Assembly (NCBI GenBank): GCA_036417435.1
Contig: CM070915.1
Location: forward strand, 80,105,799-80,169,798
Source of the DNA: Inia geoffrensis
Taxonomy: Eukaryota; Chordata; Mammalia; Artiodactyla; Iniidae
Reading direction: 5' to 3'
Length of the DNA stretch: 64,000 nt
The translations under genes were made by a program, and so were the position numbers. Positions 11,256-24,400 of this stretch are shown piece after piece. The notes under the pieces were generated by a model. The model saw only the letters and a list, made by a program, of their open reading frames with translations. It did not search any database and was not told the DNA's origin. The stretch's first letter is position 1, and each line of letters begins with the position of its first letter.

Positions 11256-13121
11256 GAACGTGTAGGTATGACAGAACCTCCTCTCCTGGCTCTGCTGGCC
11301 TTGGGGCCCACACCTCCAGGCTAGGATACAGCGGGCCACTGGGAGCAGCAGAGCTTCGGCTCCAGGAAGCACCCTCCCCGGGGGCACGAGAGGATGCAAC
11401 TGAGGTGTTAGTCAACCCCCCCCCCCCCCCGCAAGAAGCCCGGCAGCGTTTCACACCAAGTCAGCTCAAAGGGGGACTGTCCAGCCTCCGCAGGGCTACT
11501 CTGAGATTCAGGTCGAGGTGTGTGTTTCTGGTGGGCCAGCGAGGTGTATGCCCCACCTGTGTGAGATGAGTGAGTGAATGAACTACACCAACACCACCTC
11601 CAGGTCCACCTGTAACGTGCACTGGTCAGAACAACAATGCAAACAATCGTAAAGGCACTGATAACACTCATGACTGTGGGAGGGCAGGAGTGGTGCCCAT
11701 CCAGGGGTGGATCCACCAGGGCCACTGCACCCAGCTGGGATGGGGGAGGGGTGACAGGCATGCCAGGTCTCACTAGCACCCAGAAGCCCATCCGTCTGCC
11801 TTCAACCATGAGCAGAAATTAACTTCATCCAGAAAGCACAAGTGGCTTAATGAAGTCTCCTATATAACCTCACGTAACCTCTTGGAAAGTTAGCCCACCC
11901 TTTACACAGGAGGACAGACCTGATGCAAATGCATATCTTGACATAATTTAAGTGAATGTTCTTAGATTAATAACATTTTTAAAAGCTACCACTTACTGAT
12001 TTATCATTCTGATTGTGATTAAAACCATTCATATTGTTTCATGACACCACAACTCTATGGGGTAAGGATGACCTTCTCAGAAGGAACTGAAGGGCACAGG
12101 GCTAAGTGGCCCAAAGCCACGGGGTGGAGGGCCCTACGATTTCCATCAGCTTCCTCTCTGCTGCTCTTCGTTGATCAATCTACAGACCCGGCTCGGCTTA
12201 GAACCTCATTGCTAACGGCGCTTGGGTTCTGCCAGTGAGGAGCCCCAGAGGAGGACCACAGACTCTGTCACCCACTCGGTCACCAAGGCTGACAGAACTG
12301 TTGCCTACCTACCACCTCCATGGTATTGTCTACCTTTATGTCCTAAAGAAGCAGTCTCACAAGGACTTAACACAGGGAGGGTTGAAAAACACACCCCAAC
12401 CTGCCTGCTGAGCAGAACTCAGTAAAATCTGTATTGCATAAAAAGTCACCTAGTTTCTGGCAGTCATTTTAATAATTTTTAATACAAATAAATGATTCTA
12501 ACACTTCTTTGTAGACAAATACATTGTTTTCAAAAATGGTATTTCTCATAATCTTAAATATCTCAAATAAGAAAACATCCAATTTCTTATGTTTAGCTTC
12601 AAAATATATACTCTGGGGATATTTTTTTAAATTCAAAGAATATTAAATGCTTAGAATACATTTATAAATAATATTAAAATTTTATTACTGTGATGGGCAG
12701 CTTGGACATCAACTCTCAGAGGCAAATGAAGCAAAAATATCACACACAAGGACACTGTGTCAAGAAGGACAACAGTGACAGGTGGGGAGAAGATCTGCAA
12801 ATCGGGGATAGAGAAGGTTGGAGAGGACCCAGGTAGTGAGGGCACAGGTGGTAAACAAAGGGCACAGGCAGGAAGGAGCCAGAGCACAGCAAACGGGCGA
12901 GCTACCTCTCATAAGCAGTCTTCAACTTCATGGTTGGGGCTGATGTGAGGGGACCACATGCAGAATGATGGGGAAAAGGGGTTTAAAGGGATCCACTCAA
13001 AGAGAAACAGAACATAAGAACAGCTGTGGCCATAGGCTGATAGAAGGGAGCTACAGAGATTACAGGTGAGGGAGATTCACCAGAGGACGATGGACAGTAC
13101 AGAGGCACAAACGGAGAGAGG
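11256..13121. other. Non-coding flank downstream of UBE2V2
   Basis: It contains a pure C run at about 11417-11432 and GC-balanced sequence. A possible MIR-like stretch lies at about 12045-12140. The segment 12690-13120 may be decayed L2. No gene is recognised. Confidence 0.3.
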
Positions 13122-13139
13122 AGCCACTTTCAACCGCAG

Positions 13140-13145
13140 TTTATT
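13140..13145 (-). terminator. Candidate distal poly(A) signal of UBE2V2
   Basis: AATAAA on the minus strand at the point where the AT-rich low-repeat tract gives way to more GC-balanced sequence. A G-containing stretch follows on the minus strand. It would imply a 3'UTR of about 5.1 kb; 13278-13283 is an alternative. Confidence 0.3.
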
Positions 13146-16100
13146 TTCTAAACCAATAAATGTATTCAGCACCTCTTAGCACTAAGCTTTAAAACCTAAT
13201 GGAGTAAAATGTGTCACCCAAATTTAAAATGATCTTACTAACATCAGCTTACCTACCATCACCAATCATAGATCAGTTTTATTTCTATACAGGGCCACAA
13301 ACACAGCAAAGTGAGTATCACAGTAATTCTCAAGGATCAAGGGTTTAAGACAACTGTGGTCTCAAAGTTGAATCAAGACTCAGGAATTTTAGTTCTCTGG
13401 TTAACAGAACAGAACAGAGGGGGACCTAATGCAGGAACTGCATTTATACCAAATGAAGGTTAGATAACACAACAAAGGTTTTTTGTACCAGTTTGTCAAG
13501 AGAAAAAAGGTAAGAAAAATCTGAGGTGCAGCCGCACACTCTAGTATAGACATGGCAACAACAAAAAGCCAAGAAGAGACGAAAATATTTACATTTCAAG
13601 TAGAGAGTAATTCAATAAAACATCCTCAATATTAAAGTCTTTTACATTTTAATTACTATGTAATTGTGTTAATTTGCTTTATAATTTTATAGGGCTAAGA
13701 AGTTTATACATTTGCATTAATACAATTTTATGCATTAAACAATGTTTTAACAAAAATAATTCAAGAAAATACTGAGTCCAAAAGAATTATTTTTCTCCTT
13801 AAAGAAGTCCGTATGTTACTCAAGATTAAGAAACCCAGGCAATTAGGTATTTTACTTTTCTTGTGAACTCAATTACTTTTACTTGAGTATTAAGATGATT
13901 TTTTAAATTACAGCAATAAAAAGATAATTTATCATAGTGGATATAATCTGGACATCTGGCAATCACTACTTATTTGGACAATGTGGCTTGAGAAGCAGTA
14001 AAACAATACATTGCTCTTTGTCAGTTATCCACTGTGGAGAAAATCTACCCTTTTCCCTCAAATTAAGGGCTGACAAACTACAAAGGCTATAAAATCTCAC
14101 CCTGTGTAATAAAGCATTCACAATTACCATGCTTGTTGATTGGAAGAGTCTTTGGACCCAAAAAACATGACATTAAGTATTATAACTAATTTTACTACAT
14201 TTTAATGTAGGTGTCCTGTCGAAACCTCACTTTACATTAATTACACTGTTAATTTTCCAGATTACTCTGTGAAATTATCTATTGTTAAAAGCCTGTTTTT
14301 AAAAAAAAAAGCTATTATATCAGATGAAGGAAGAATACACACACTCAATTGTTTAGTGTTTCCCCATAATCTCTGAACAATATTTTAATTACTCAACTGC
14401 ACTGAACAAACAAGGAACAGTTTTCACTCTCAATGAATTCAAAGATTTGCTTCTATACTGACCACGGGGTTTCTCACTTCTATTGGTTTCTCAGTACCAG
14501 AGATCAGTCTTCCTTTGGAGGTGGAATATTACCTTTACTTTTGTATAATCTTTTGGCTGCCAAAATCTCAGACAGATGTAAGCAGCTGCTTAGTACTCAA
14601 CTAAGACAAGACAAAAGAATTCACATGGTAAGTCTACATCTGGAGCAGAGGGGTCACTGTACAACCCTTACACAGTATCTGGTCAGCTACCCACTGGAGA
14701 AAAGGTGATTCCTGGAATGTTTCTAAGTTAAGAAAGTGAAATCTATCTGGCTTTTATCACTGATTTCATAAATAAAGTTGCAGGAAAAATTTTGTACTGA
14801 TCTTTAGATTACATGTAAAAATGAAATGCAGAGGACCTTTAGGAATTTTTTAGGTGAGAACATCCCATTAGAGATGTATGTAAACACAATGGGCAACCTC
14901 TTCATATCCAGTGATTCTTTAAAATCACGTACTCACTCCATGATTCCCTCAAACTCTCTTATTTCACAGGATGACAGTTTTGACTTGTCATTTATTTTGT
15001 GTCATCAAATACCTTTAATAATTTTCTCTTCAGAAAATACTTATGGTGTATCCTTTATTTTCAGTATTCCACTATACTTTTAAAATAACCAACATTTTCA
15101 GTATGACCTATGATAAGATGTCCATCTACTGTTTAGTAACTTCAAAGAGGCGTATTAATTTTAGCATAAAAGATATTCTATTTCCATATATTTTGTTTGT
15201 CAATAAACATATTACTGGGTAGGAATTAACTGCTAACGCTCCTATCAAGCCTGTAATACGCTGCATCCACTGCTTTTCATAATGTTTCTGTTCTATATAC
15301 AAAATACAAATGCTTTCCAAAATCTTTGGAGCTGGAATCTTTTTGTGAACACAACCAAAAGCCAATCAAGTTGTTACTGGAAAATCATATTGTTACTTCT
15401 CAGAAAAGTGAAATCAGTGCCTTTTAGATCCTTCCCAGCAATTAATTATACTATAATGCTACACATATATGTCTAAAAAATATACTTACCGAGGAAATCT
15501 GGGGGAAAAAATCCCTAAAGTAACTCCCCAAACTGTTATTCATGACACTAGACAGCATCATCTGCACTTACACTCTTTAACATGTACATGCAAGCACGGC
15601 TGTGTACCCACGAGAAGAGTGAGCACAGCTTTGACCAAAGTCTATACCTCACGATGCGTCTTCCAGAGCCGCCCACATGGTCACACACCAAATCCAGGGT
15701 GGGAAACACATTGATATTTTCCAGCCATGTACTCTAAATTTTCAAAACAATATGAATTTCATGCACATTTATCAATAACAACATACACTTAGTGGGAAGT
15801 AATTAAATTAATGAATTGGTATTAAGTAATCCAGACTAATAAACCATATGCAAGTCAAAGTAATTCACTCCCCAAGCACTTACTCAAATTTGAAGTGTGA
15901 TAAATTCTTTTGAAAAGATAATTTAAAATTATAATTAAAAAAAAAATTTTACACCCGAAAGGCTCAAATACCATTGACCACCTCTTATAAATGTTTATGT
16001 TCCAAAATCCTGAAAAGTCACACATAAACCTGTAACAACAAATGTCATTACTTTAAAATACTAGAAAAAATATTTTCAAATGAGGGATTCTGAAAATTAG

Positions 16101-16614
16101 TAATTAAAACCATTAAAGCATAACACTGACCTAACAGGACAAATATTTTACTTTTGCAATCTTTATTAATACACGATCATCCCCTAGAGTCTCACCTGCT
16201 AGCCTCTCAAACAAATTTCGAAGGCAACACACACCTTGCGGGGGGAGTCCTTCACAACAGCAGGTGCGGGGAAAGGAGAGTGGGCCAGAGGTCAAGGTGC
16301 CTAGGCTCTCAGCCCACCAGTGTAGAAACAATGTACAGCACTCAGATGGTTACCAGTGCCCACATATGACAGGACACGCTCTCCCAGTGGGGAACGGGTC
16401 ACTAGAGACCGATTTAGACTGTCAGGAACCACCACTCTCACATAGGATATCAGTGTAATTCCACTTAATCTCAACCACTTAAAATTTTTAAGAATGTATG
16501 CCAAGGTAATAGTTCATTTCAAACCTATTTTAATAAATTACACATGCACTAATTTGTATGTATACATTCTCTACGTGTCACTTTAAACATCTCTGATAAT
16601 TAAAGCCATATTGA

Positions 16615-16829
16615 GGGCTTCCCTGGTGGCGCAGTGGTTGAGAGTCCGCCTGCCGATGCAGGGGACACGGGTTCGTGCCCCGGTCCGGGAAGATCCCACA
16701 TGCCGCGGAGCGGCTAGGCCCGTGAGCCATGGCTGCTGAGCCTGAACGCCCGGAGCCTGTGCTCCGCAACGGGAGAGGCCACAACAGTGAGAGGCCCGTG
16801 TACCGCAAAAAAGAAAAAAAAAAAAAAAA
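16615..16829 (+). mobile_element. CHR-1 SINE in the probable UBE2V2 3'UTR
   Basis: The full-length 'gggcttccctggtggcgcag' type copy has intact A and B boxes and an A tail broken once by G. The perfect target-site duplication AAAGCCATATTGA lies at 16602-16614 and about 16830-16842. It lies antisense to the gene. Confidence 0.95.
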
Positions 16830-17747
16830 AAAGCCATATTGAAATTAGCAAATTTAGATAAACTGCCATTGACTTTAAAGTATTACTGGCCAAGAAAAGG
16901 TAGCTCAGAGCTTTAACTTTGAATGCACTTGATAAAAACATGTCAGGGTTGAGAAATCTGTCCTTGTTACATGACCACCTTACTATTTTCTTCAGAAAAC
17001 AGAGCCCATAAGAGAGAAGTATTTTCAACAAAGTAGTACACCCAAGCGCTTTGAGATGAAAAACGGCAACTGAAAGCCTCAAGTCACTCTGGTAAAAGCA
17101 GAGCACAGGTGGACTTTCAATTCAGAATTATGTAGCTGCCAAAGCAAAGGATAAGAGAACAAAACTAACCCCAGTTAGTGCTAAGAGCACTGGGGGCAGA
17201 TATTGTGAAGAAAAACTGGAACGTATATTTGGATAATTTGCAATCTCTAGTTCTATAAAAACTGCTAGAACTCAAACACCTTTCTTAACAATATTTCTGG
17301 TGAAATCAAATTCAAAACATAATACCTGGGATTCCTCCTTCTCCTAACAAGAAATTAAACTTATTAGGTAATCTGTACTGTTAAATACTCCACAAATTCC
17401 AATTTGCAAGAAGTATACAATATAGGATAAATAATAAAAGGTGTGTATAGGGGAAGGCTATAATAATTCCAATTTCTGCTACCTCAGCAAGTTACTGTAC
17501 ACATACCACATCAATATAATAGAAATGGCACAGTTTCTGAGGACACATTCCACATTTTATTTACAATTTAAGACTAACGTTAATCTCAAAATCACATATC
17601 CATATATCTATTTCCTTTCTGTTGATTTCACTTAAATGTAAATGCATGGTTTGTCCAACAAAGACTGTAAACAACTCCACCGCGTCTGGTACATGGAACA
17701 CCCAGGAACAGCTTGTAACGGAAATCCGTCCACCTCCCCACAACAAT

Positions 17748-17753
17748 TTTATT
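17748..17753 (-). terminator. Candidate proximal poly(A) signal of UBE2V2
   Basis: AATAAA on the minus strand, about 515 nt after the stop codon. It is followed within 10-35 nt by a G/T-rich stretch (minus strand of 17715-17740), which is the usual downstream element. Use would give a short 3'UTR isoform. Confidence 0.4.
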
Positions 17754-18268
17754 ATAAATACAGGTATCAAAACAATCCTGAATGTATTTCTGATACTACT
17801 AGTAGTCAGCACCTATACCGCTTCAAAAACGAACACATTTTGTGACAATATTCATTGTACCTACTACTTTAGACAATTTCAACGGAAGCTCTTTCCCTAA
17901 AGCAAGAGCACGCTGTTCTGGGTTTTCCTTCTTGGGCTTTCTCTTCAGAAACACATCTGCTTGCACAGCCATCTGACACTTCTCGCTGTTCTTCCACCTG
18001 GAAACCTGAGTTCCACTCTGAGTACTCCAGGCTCATGCTTAAATGACGGTGCCTTAACAAGAAAAAAACTGTGCGGAATTTTCCTCCTGTTACCTGAAAA
18101 CATAACGGGTGTACATATATTAAATATACTCTTACAGATGTCCAGGTCATGTTTACCAGCTGGAATTATCTTACTTAATGTGTGGGTATTTTGCATTGTG
18201 ATATTTAATCAAGACATTAACATGAATAGAAGGTTGTTGATTTAAGACAAGTTTTAAATCCACTAAAA

Positions 18269-18415
18269 TTAATTGTTGTATGTTTGTCCTTCTGGTGGCT
18301 GTGGAAGCTTCATATTTTCTTTGGACATCATTAGACGTCTTAGCTCTTGAAGTACAACTTTAATGCTGTATGAATTTTGCCATTTTGCTAACACTGGTAT
18401 GCTCCGTGCATCCAC
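18269..18415 (-). CDS. UBE2V2: UBE2V2 terminal coding exon 4 (residues 98-145 and stop)
   Basis: The 147 bp of coding sequence comprise 48 codons plus TAA at 18271-18269. It starts [15 protein letters not shown] and ends PEGQTYNN. The acceptor is TTTCAG|GTGGATG. It forms the C-terminal helical part of the UBC fold. The VDARS and TYNN residues again match UBE2V2 rather than UBE2V1. The 3'UTR runs to lower coordinates. Confidence 0.97.
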
Positions 18416-21400
18416 CTGAAAGGAGGGGGAAAAAGAGTAAAATCAACTACCAAGTTTAAAGGGGTCTGGCACCAATTTACTAGACACACTTTGATAAGAA
18501 GTACTTTTAAAAATTCATAGCTTGGCTGTATTTTCACAAAGCGAACATTATGAAACTACTGGTTCATATAATACTTAGGGAAAATATTCCTTCTTCAACA
18601 GGTATTTCCTAAAAAATTGTGTCTTTTTTGTGTGGTGCTTTTCTGTAAACATGTAGTGAACTTCGGTCATCAGAAATAAACAAATGTTATATAAAATAAC
18701 TACACGTAAACATATTTACCAATTCCTTCTTGATAAGGTCAGAGGTTTCTCTCCATTTCCAATGCCACGACCCAAAGTCTGGGCAAGGACCTCCACCAGG
18801 ATTAAGGAAAGAACTGCGAACCCTGACCTCTGCTTTCAGATCTCTCTCTCCCGTGTGTTCTCCGCACTGTGCTAAATTCATCTTCCACTGCAGGAAACTG
18901 GCAGGATGGGGCTGGAGCTCCTTCAAAGCCTCACCCCCAGGTACCTGCCATCTCTCGGCCTGCCTGGCAGTTCCCTGGAAAACCCCTCCCACGGGGTTTC
19001 TCTTTGTCTGACCTCAGAACTCACCCACGGAGGACCACCTAGTCCCCGGCCCACCCCTCCACCTGGTGTTTGCCAAAAATAACCAGTGTCAATTGTGTGA
19101 CACCTTGGAGACACAAACTACTATGTACAAAATAAGCAACAAGGATGTACTGTAAAACACAGGGAAAGATAACCATTATATTATAATAACTTTAAATGTA
19201 GTATAATTTATAAAAATACTGAATCACTATGTTGTACATTTGAAACAAATATAATACTGTAAATAGACTATATACTTCAATAAAAAATAAAAATTTTTTT
19301 AAATTAAAGAAATTGCTTAAACTGTTTAACACCTCTGCTGGGCGAGGAGGTGGTAAAAGGAAAGCAGGAAGGTGACCAAATACTTCACAGGAAAGCTGGG
19401 AAATGAGATGTTCAGTGAGGCTTTGAAAAGTTCCAACACACTCCTGTGAATCTAGAAGACACACACGTGCAGGGCTGTACAGGCTCAAAAGACCTGAGAA
19501 GGCCATAAACTCTCACCTATGGCTGACCTTGAGCAACATATAAAGAATTTGATTATGTACCATAACCAAGTGGGATTTATCCCAGTAGGGCAAGGTTGGT
19601 TCAATATATAAAAATCAATCAATGTAATACACCATATTAACAGAACAGAGAACAAAAACCATGATTATCTCAAAAGACACAAAATAGCTTTGACAAAATC
19701 CAACAACCTTTCATGATAAAAACACTCAACCAACTAGGTGTATCAACCCAATACAGAGCACATACAAACAATATACAGCTAACAGCACACACTCAATGGT
19801 GAAGGACTGAAAGCTTTCCTCCTGAGATAAGACAAGACAAGGACATCTGCTGCCATCACTGCTACTCGACACTGAACTGGAGGCTCTGGCCAGGCAACTG
19901 GGCAAGAAGATGAAATTAAAGGTTTTGAAAAGAAAGAAGTGAAACCATCTCTATGCGCAGATGCCATGACCTTGTACACAGATCCTAAGGCAGCCATTAA
20001 AGGAACTGCTGGAGGGAATAAACAAGTAGAGCAAGGCTGCAGCGTACAGGATCCACAAACGAAACCTCATCTGTGTGCTTGCAATGAATGATCTGAAAAT
20101 CAACTCAAGGAAACAATGCCATTTACAACAGGATAAGAAACAGAAGTGCAGGCCATGTACAGTGAATACTATAAAAAAAAACCTGTTGACAAAGATATCC
20201 CATGTACATGGATCAGAAGACTTAATGTCGTTGACAATCCTCCTCAAATTGATCTACAGATTTCACACAATCCCTATCAAAATTTCAACTGCCCTTTCTT
20301 TTCTCTTCTTTTTTGCAGAGCTGGACAAGCTGATCCTTTAATTCATATGGAAATGCAAGGAACCCAAAATAGCCGAAACAATATTAAAAAGAACACTTAC
20401 TACAAAGCTACAGTAATCAAGAAGGATGTGGGACTTCCCTGGCGGTCCAGTGGTTAAGACACTGCACTTCCATTGCAGGGGGCACGGGTTCTATCCCTGG
20501 TCAGTGAACTAAGATCCCGCATGCCGCACAGGTGGCCAAAACAAACAAACCAAACCAAACAAAAACAAAAACAAAGGGTGGTGTTCACACAAGGATGGAC
20601 ATACAGATCAACGGAATGGAAAACAACTGAGAACCCAGATCAATGGAATGGAATACAACTGAGAACCCAGAAGTAAATCCATGCATGTACAGTCAAAAGA
20701 TCTCTGACAAGTGTGTCAACTATGGGGGAGGAACAGTCTCTTCAATAGATGGTGTTGGGAAAACTGGACATTCACGTGCAAAGGAATGAAGCTAGACCCT
20801 TAACTCAAAATGGATCAAAGGCCTAAATTAACAGTTGAAACAATAAAACTCTTAGAAAAAAACAGAAGTAAATCTCTGTGACTCTGGATTTGACAATGGT
20901 TTCTTAGATATAACAACTAAATACTTTCAACAAAAGAAAAAGTAGATAAATCGGCTATATAAAATTTTTAAATTTTTGTGTTGAAAACATCAAGAAAACA
21001 GAGACAACGCACAAAATTAAACAAAATTCATGCAAATCATATACCTGACGAGGGGCGCTTGTTCAGTAAATTAAGAACTCTTAGAACTTAATAATAAAGG
21101 CTAAATATCTCAATTAAAATGTGGGCAAAGTGGATCATGGTAGACAGCTGTTACGGACTGCATGTTTGTGTCCCCCAAAACTCATGGGCTGAAACCGTAA
21201 CCACCACGGGAAGGTACCAGGAGCTGAGGACCTTGGGAAGTAATTATCAATAGGTTTAGGTGAGGACCCAAGGGTGGAGCCACCACGATGGGATTAGGAG
21301 AGAACGAGACTGGAACTTGCTCTGTCCTCCCCGTGACGACTCAGCAAGAAGTCAGTCATCTGCAGCCCAGAATGGGGGTCCTCGCCAGAACCCAACCACG

Positions 21401-24400
21401 TGGGCACCCTGATCTCAGACTTCCCAGCCTCCAGCCTGTGAGAAATAATCTCTGCTGTCCAAACTAGCCCCAGTTTATGGTATTTTTGTGACAGCAGCCA
21501 AACTAAGACAGCAGCTTTTGGGATGGTTCCCGAAGATCTTCAACTCCTGACGTTCACGTCCTATGTGACCCCTCCCTGGAGTGTGGGCTGGACGGAACGC
21601 TGGGATATGACTTCTGACGTTAAGCTACAAAAATACTCCAGCTTCCATCCTGCTCTTTCTTGCTTTCACTCCCCTGCTTTGCAGGCAGAAACCAGCTACT
21701 GTGCTGTGAACTGCTCTGTGGCCTCTGGCTATAGTGTATAAGGAACTGAAGCCTGACTGAGAACTGACTACAGCCAACACCTACGTGAGTGAGGCCGGAG
21801 CTGCATCCTTCCTCAGTCGAGCTTTCAGCAGAGACCACAGCACAGGCTGGCATGTGGGCTGCAGCCCTGTGAGAGGCCCTGGGCCACAGTCCCAGCCCAC
21901 AAAGACTGCGAGACAATAAATCCTTGTCGTTTTAGACGGTTCTGAATAGACATTTCTCCAAAGAGGGTAAAAAAAATGGCCAATAAGCAGGTGAAAAGGT
22001 GCTTAACTAGGGGAATGCAAATCAAACCACAATGAATATCAATCAAAAGAAAACTTGATGCCTAATACACTCACTCTATACAAACACCTATGCTCCAATA
22101 ATTAAACCAGGACTTAATTTCTCTGCTTCCAGGTCCCCGCTCCAGCCTGACTATATGAAGTGTTGGTGGGGATGGACAGTCCAGGCACTTACACACAGTG
22201 AGCCTGACAGACATGGACAACCCTGGGAGAGCCCGAGCAGAAGTCAGTCAAGCTGAAGACAAGCCTCACCCAGACCCCACCTCAGTAGACATCCTACTTG
22301 TAGGTGAACACCCTAGAGTAGGGCCACTGAAAGCACCTTTCACGGAAAAGCCCAAGGCCTTGCACTGATTCTTACTGGTCCACCACAAGATAAACACAGA
22401 AATTCAGAGTAGCCTTTAGAGAGTTCTTCAGCAATTTAACGGAGAAACTTTTATCTTAAAAAATCTGAGCTTGGGCTTCCCTGGTGGCACAGTGGTTGAG
22501 AGTCTGCCTGCCGATGCAGGGGACATGGGTTCATGCCCTGGTCCGGGAAGATCCCACATGCTGCGGAGTGGCTGGGCCCGTGAGCCATGGCCACTGAGCC
22601 TGCACCTCTGGGGCTTGTGCTCCGCAATGGGAGAGGCCACAACAGTGAGAGGCCCGCGTACCGCAAAAAAAAAAAAAAAAAAATCTGAACTTGGATTTTC
22701 TTCTTAATTTCATTTTGCTAGTAATTCACTTTCATTGTACTTTATAAAAAACATTGATCCACAACCTACAGGAACCCATGAACACCCAGTCCTGAGAAGT
22801 GTATTCTAGGGTATAAGAATGCTTGTATAACAATGTTCACTGTAGCAATCTTTTCAGTAAAAACTGAAAACAACCTAAATCCCCAGCAAATGAAAAATGG
22901 AATATTAAACAATAAAAAGGAACAGTCTAATCTGCATGACATTGCATGGATGAAGTTCAAAAGTCACTGACAGGGCTTCCCTGGTGGCGCAGTGGTTGAG
23001 AGTCCGCCTGCCGATGCAAGGGACACGGGTTCGTGCCCCGGTCCGGGAAGATCCCACATGCCGCGGAGCGGCTGGGCCCGTGAGCCATGGCCGCTGGGCC
23101 TGCGTGTCGGAGCCTGTGCTCCGCAACGGGAGAGGCCACAACAGTGAGAGGCCCATGTACCGCAAAAAAAAAAAAAAAAAGTCACTAACATATGAGTCCA
23201 CACAAAAGGGATACAACATAGAAGCATACACAAACGTGCACAGTAAAAACACAACAATGCATGAAATGATAAATGCCAAATCTGAGATGGAGCCACCTCT
23301 GAGGAAAGAAAGGGGAAACCGAGAAAGGCACAGACAAAGTTAACTCTGTATAATGCCGTCTTTCTTTTAAAAAAGACCTGTTACAAAAAAAAAAAAAAAA
23401 AGACCTGTTACAAATAAGACAAAAAGGTTAAGATTTGAGGAGGGTAAGTGGAGGATGTTGGTTACATCATTCTCTAAAACCTGCCTGTGTGTTAGAAACA
23501 ATTCTTTTAAAAACGCCAAAAATAAAAACCAAGAGAAAAATGATAATTTATAGTAACTGCTACAAAGGGGAAGAATAAAAGAGTGACTGTAGCAGAGTAA
23601 CATAACAGACACAGTTCAGACTGGGAGTCAGGACAGAAGTCTCTGAGAGTGACACTGACACAGGGAAGTGAAGAAAGAGTCCGTAAGGATGTCCACCCTG
23701 GAAGCACAGGAAGTACAACGGTCTTGAGGCGAAAGGAAAAGTGTGCAGGGCCGCGAGCACCGTGAGCCCCCAGGGAGCCAGGGCAGAGAGTGTGCACGTG
23801 TGGCTGAAGCCACTGCAGGATTTTAAAGCACAGAAGCAACAGGACACAACCTGTGCCTCAGAAAGATCCCTCTGCTTGGTTTGTAAAGACTAGGGGAGGT
23901 AAAGCAGGAGAATCAGAGAGGCTGTGCAGGGCCCAGACAAGAGATGATGGCTAACATTCACTCGGTGGCAACATAAGGAGAAAAGCCAAACCGGACTCGA
24001 GTTACATTTTCAACAAAGACTAACAGACCTTAATGCTAGAGGGTTTAAGGAGGAGAGGCAGAGGAGGAGGCATAATGTCCAAAATGAGATCAGATGAGCT
24101 CATAAGGCAGGTCTGAAATTTAATCCTGAATTTCCTAGTTCCCACAACAATGGAGAGAACTCACTATGAATTACCTAATTTGCAGAGTCTATGATATGAA
24201 AACAAACCAGCAGTTGTGAAGAACAGCTATTCCTGGCAAAGAAATTTCACAAAAATATCTTCCTCATAAAGGCAAAGTTGTATGTCATAAAAGAAATTCC
24301 CTAAACAATATCCCTTCTGTAAATTCAAACTGTTTCGTAATCCTGCTTCCATCACATCTCTTAATGTTACTGACACAGAAATAGTTAAGTATGCATGCTG

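Larger units (their letters stand above)
13122..18268 (-). other. UBE2V2: Probable UBE2V2 3'UTR (end uncertain)
   Basis: From the stop codon down to about 13.1 kb the sequence is AT-rich, has no protein-like frame, and is nearly free of repeats apart from one CHR SINE at 16615-16829. This contrasts with the repeat-packed flanks and is what a long conserved mammalian 3'UTR looks like. AATAAA signals on the minus strand occur at 17748-17753, 17556-17561, 16162-16167, 15054-15059, 14991-14996, 13278-13283 and 13140-13145. Which are used cannot be told from sequence, so the outer limit is inference. Confidence 0.4.
19530..22065 (+). mobile_element. L1 LINE, sense, with nested SINE and two LTRs
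   Basis: ORF2 RT and C-terminal sequence starts at 'accataaccaagtgggattt', runs to 21145, and resumes at about 21942 ('gacatttctccaaagagg'). A CHR-type SINE lies at 20429 and MLT1/MST-type LTRs at 21147-21940. A 32-bp near-perfect tandem duplication lies at 20605-20668. Confidence 0.8.
22740..23520 (+). mobile_element. Old L1 3' region, split by a SINE
   Basis: 'aatgttcactgtagcaatc', 'caacctaaatccccagcaaatg' and 'gacattgcatggatgaa' are ORF2 C-terminal L1M sequence. The piece continues beyond the SINE at 22973. Confidence 0.6.
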
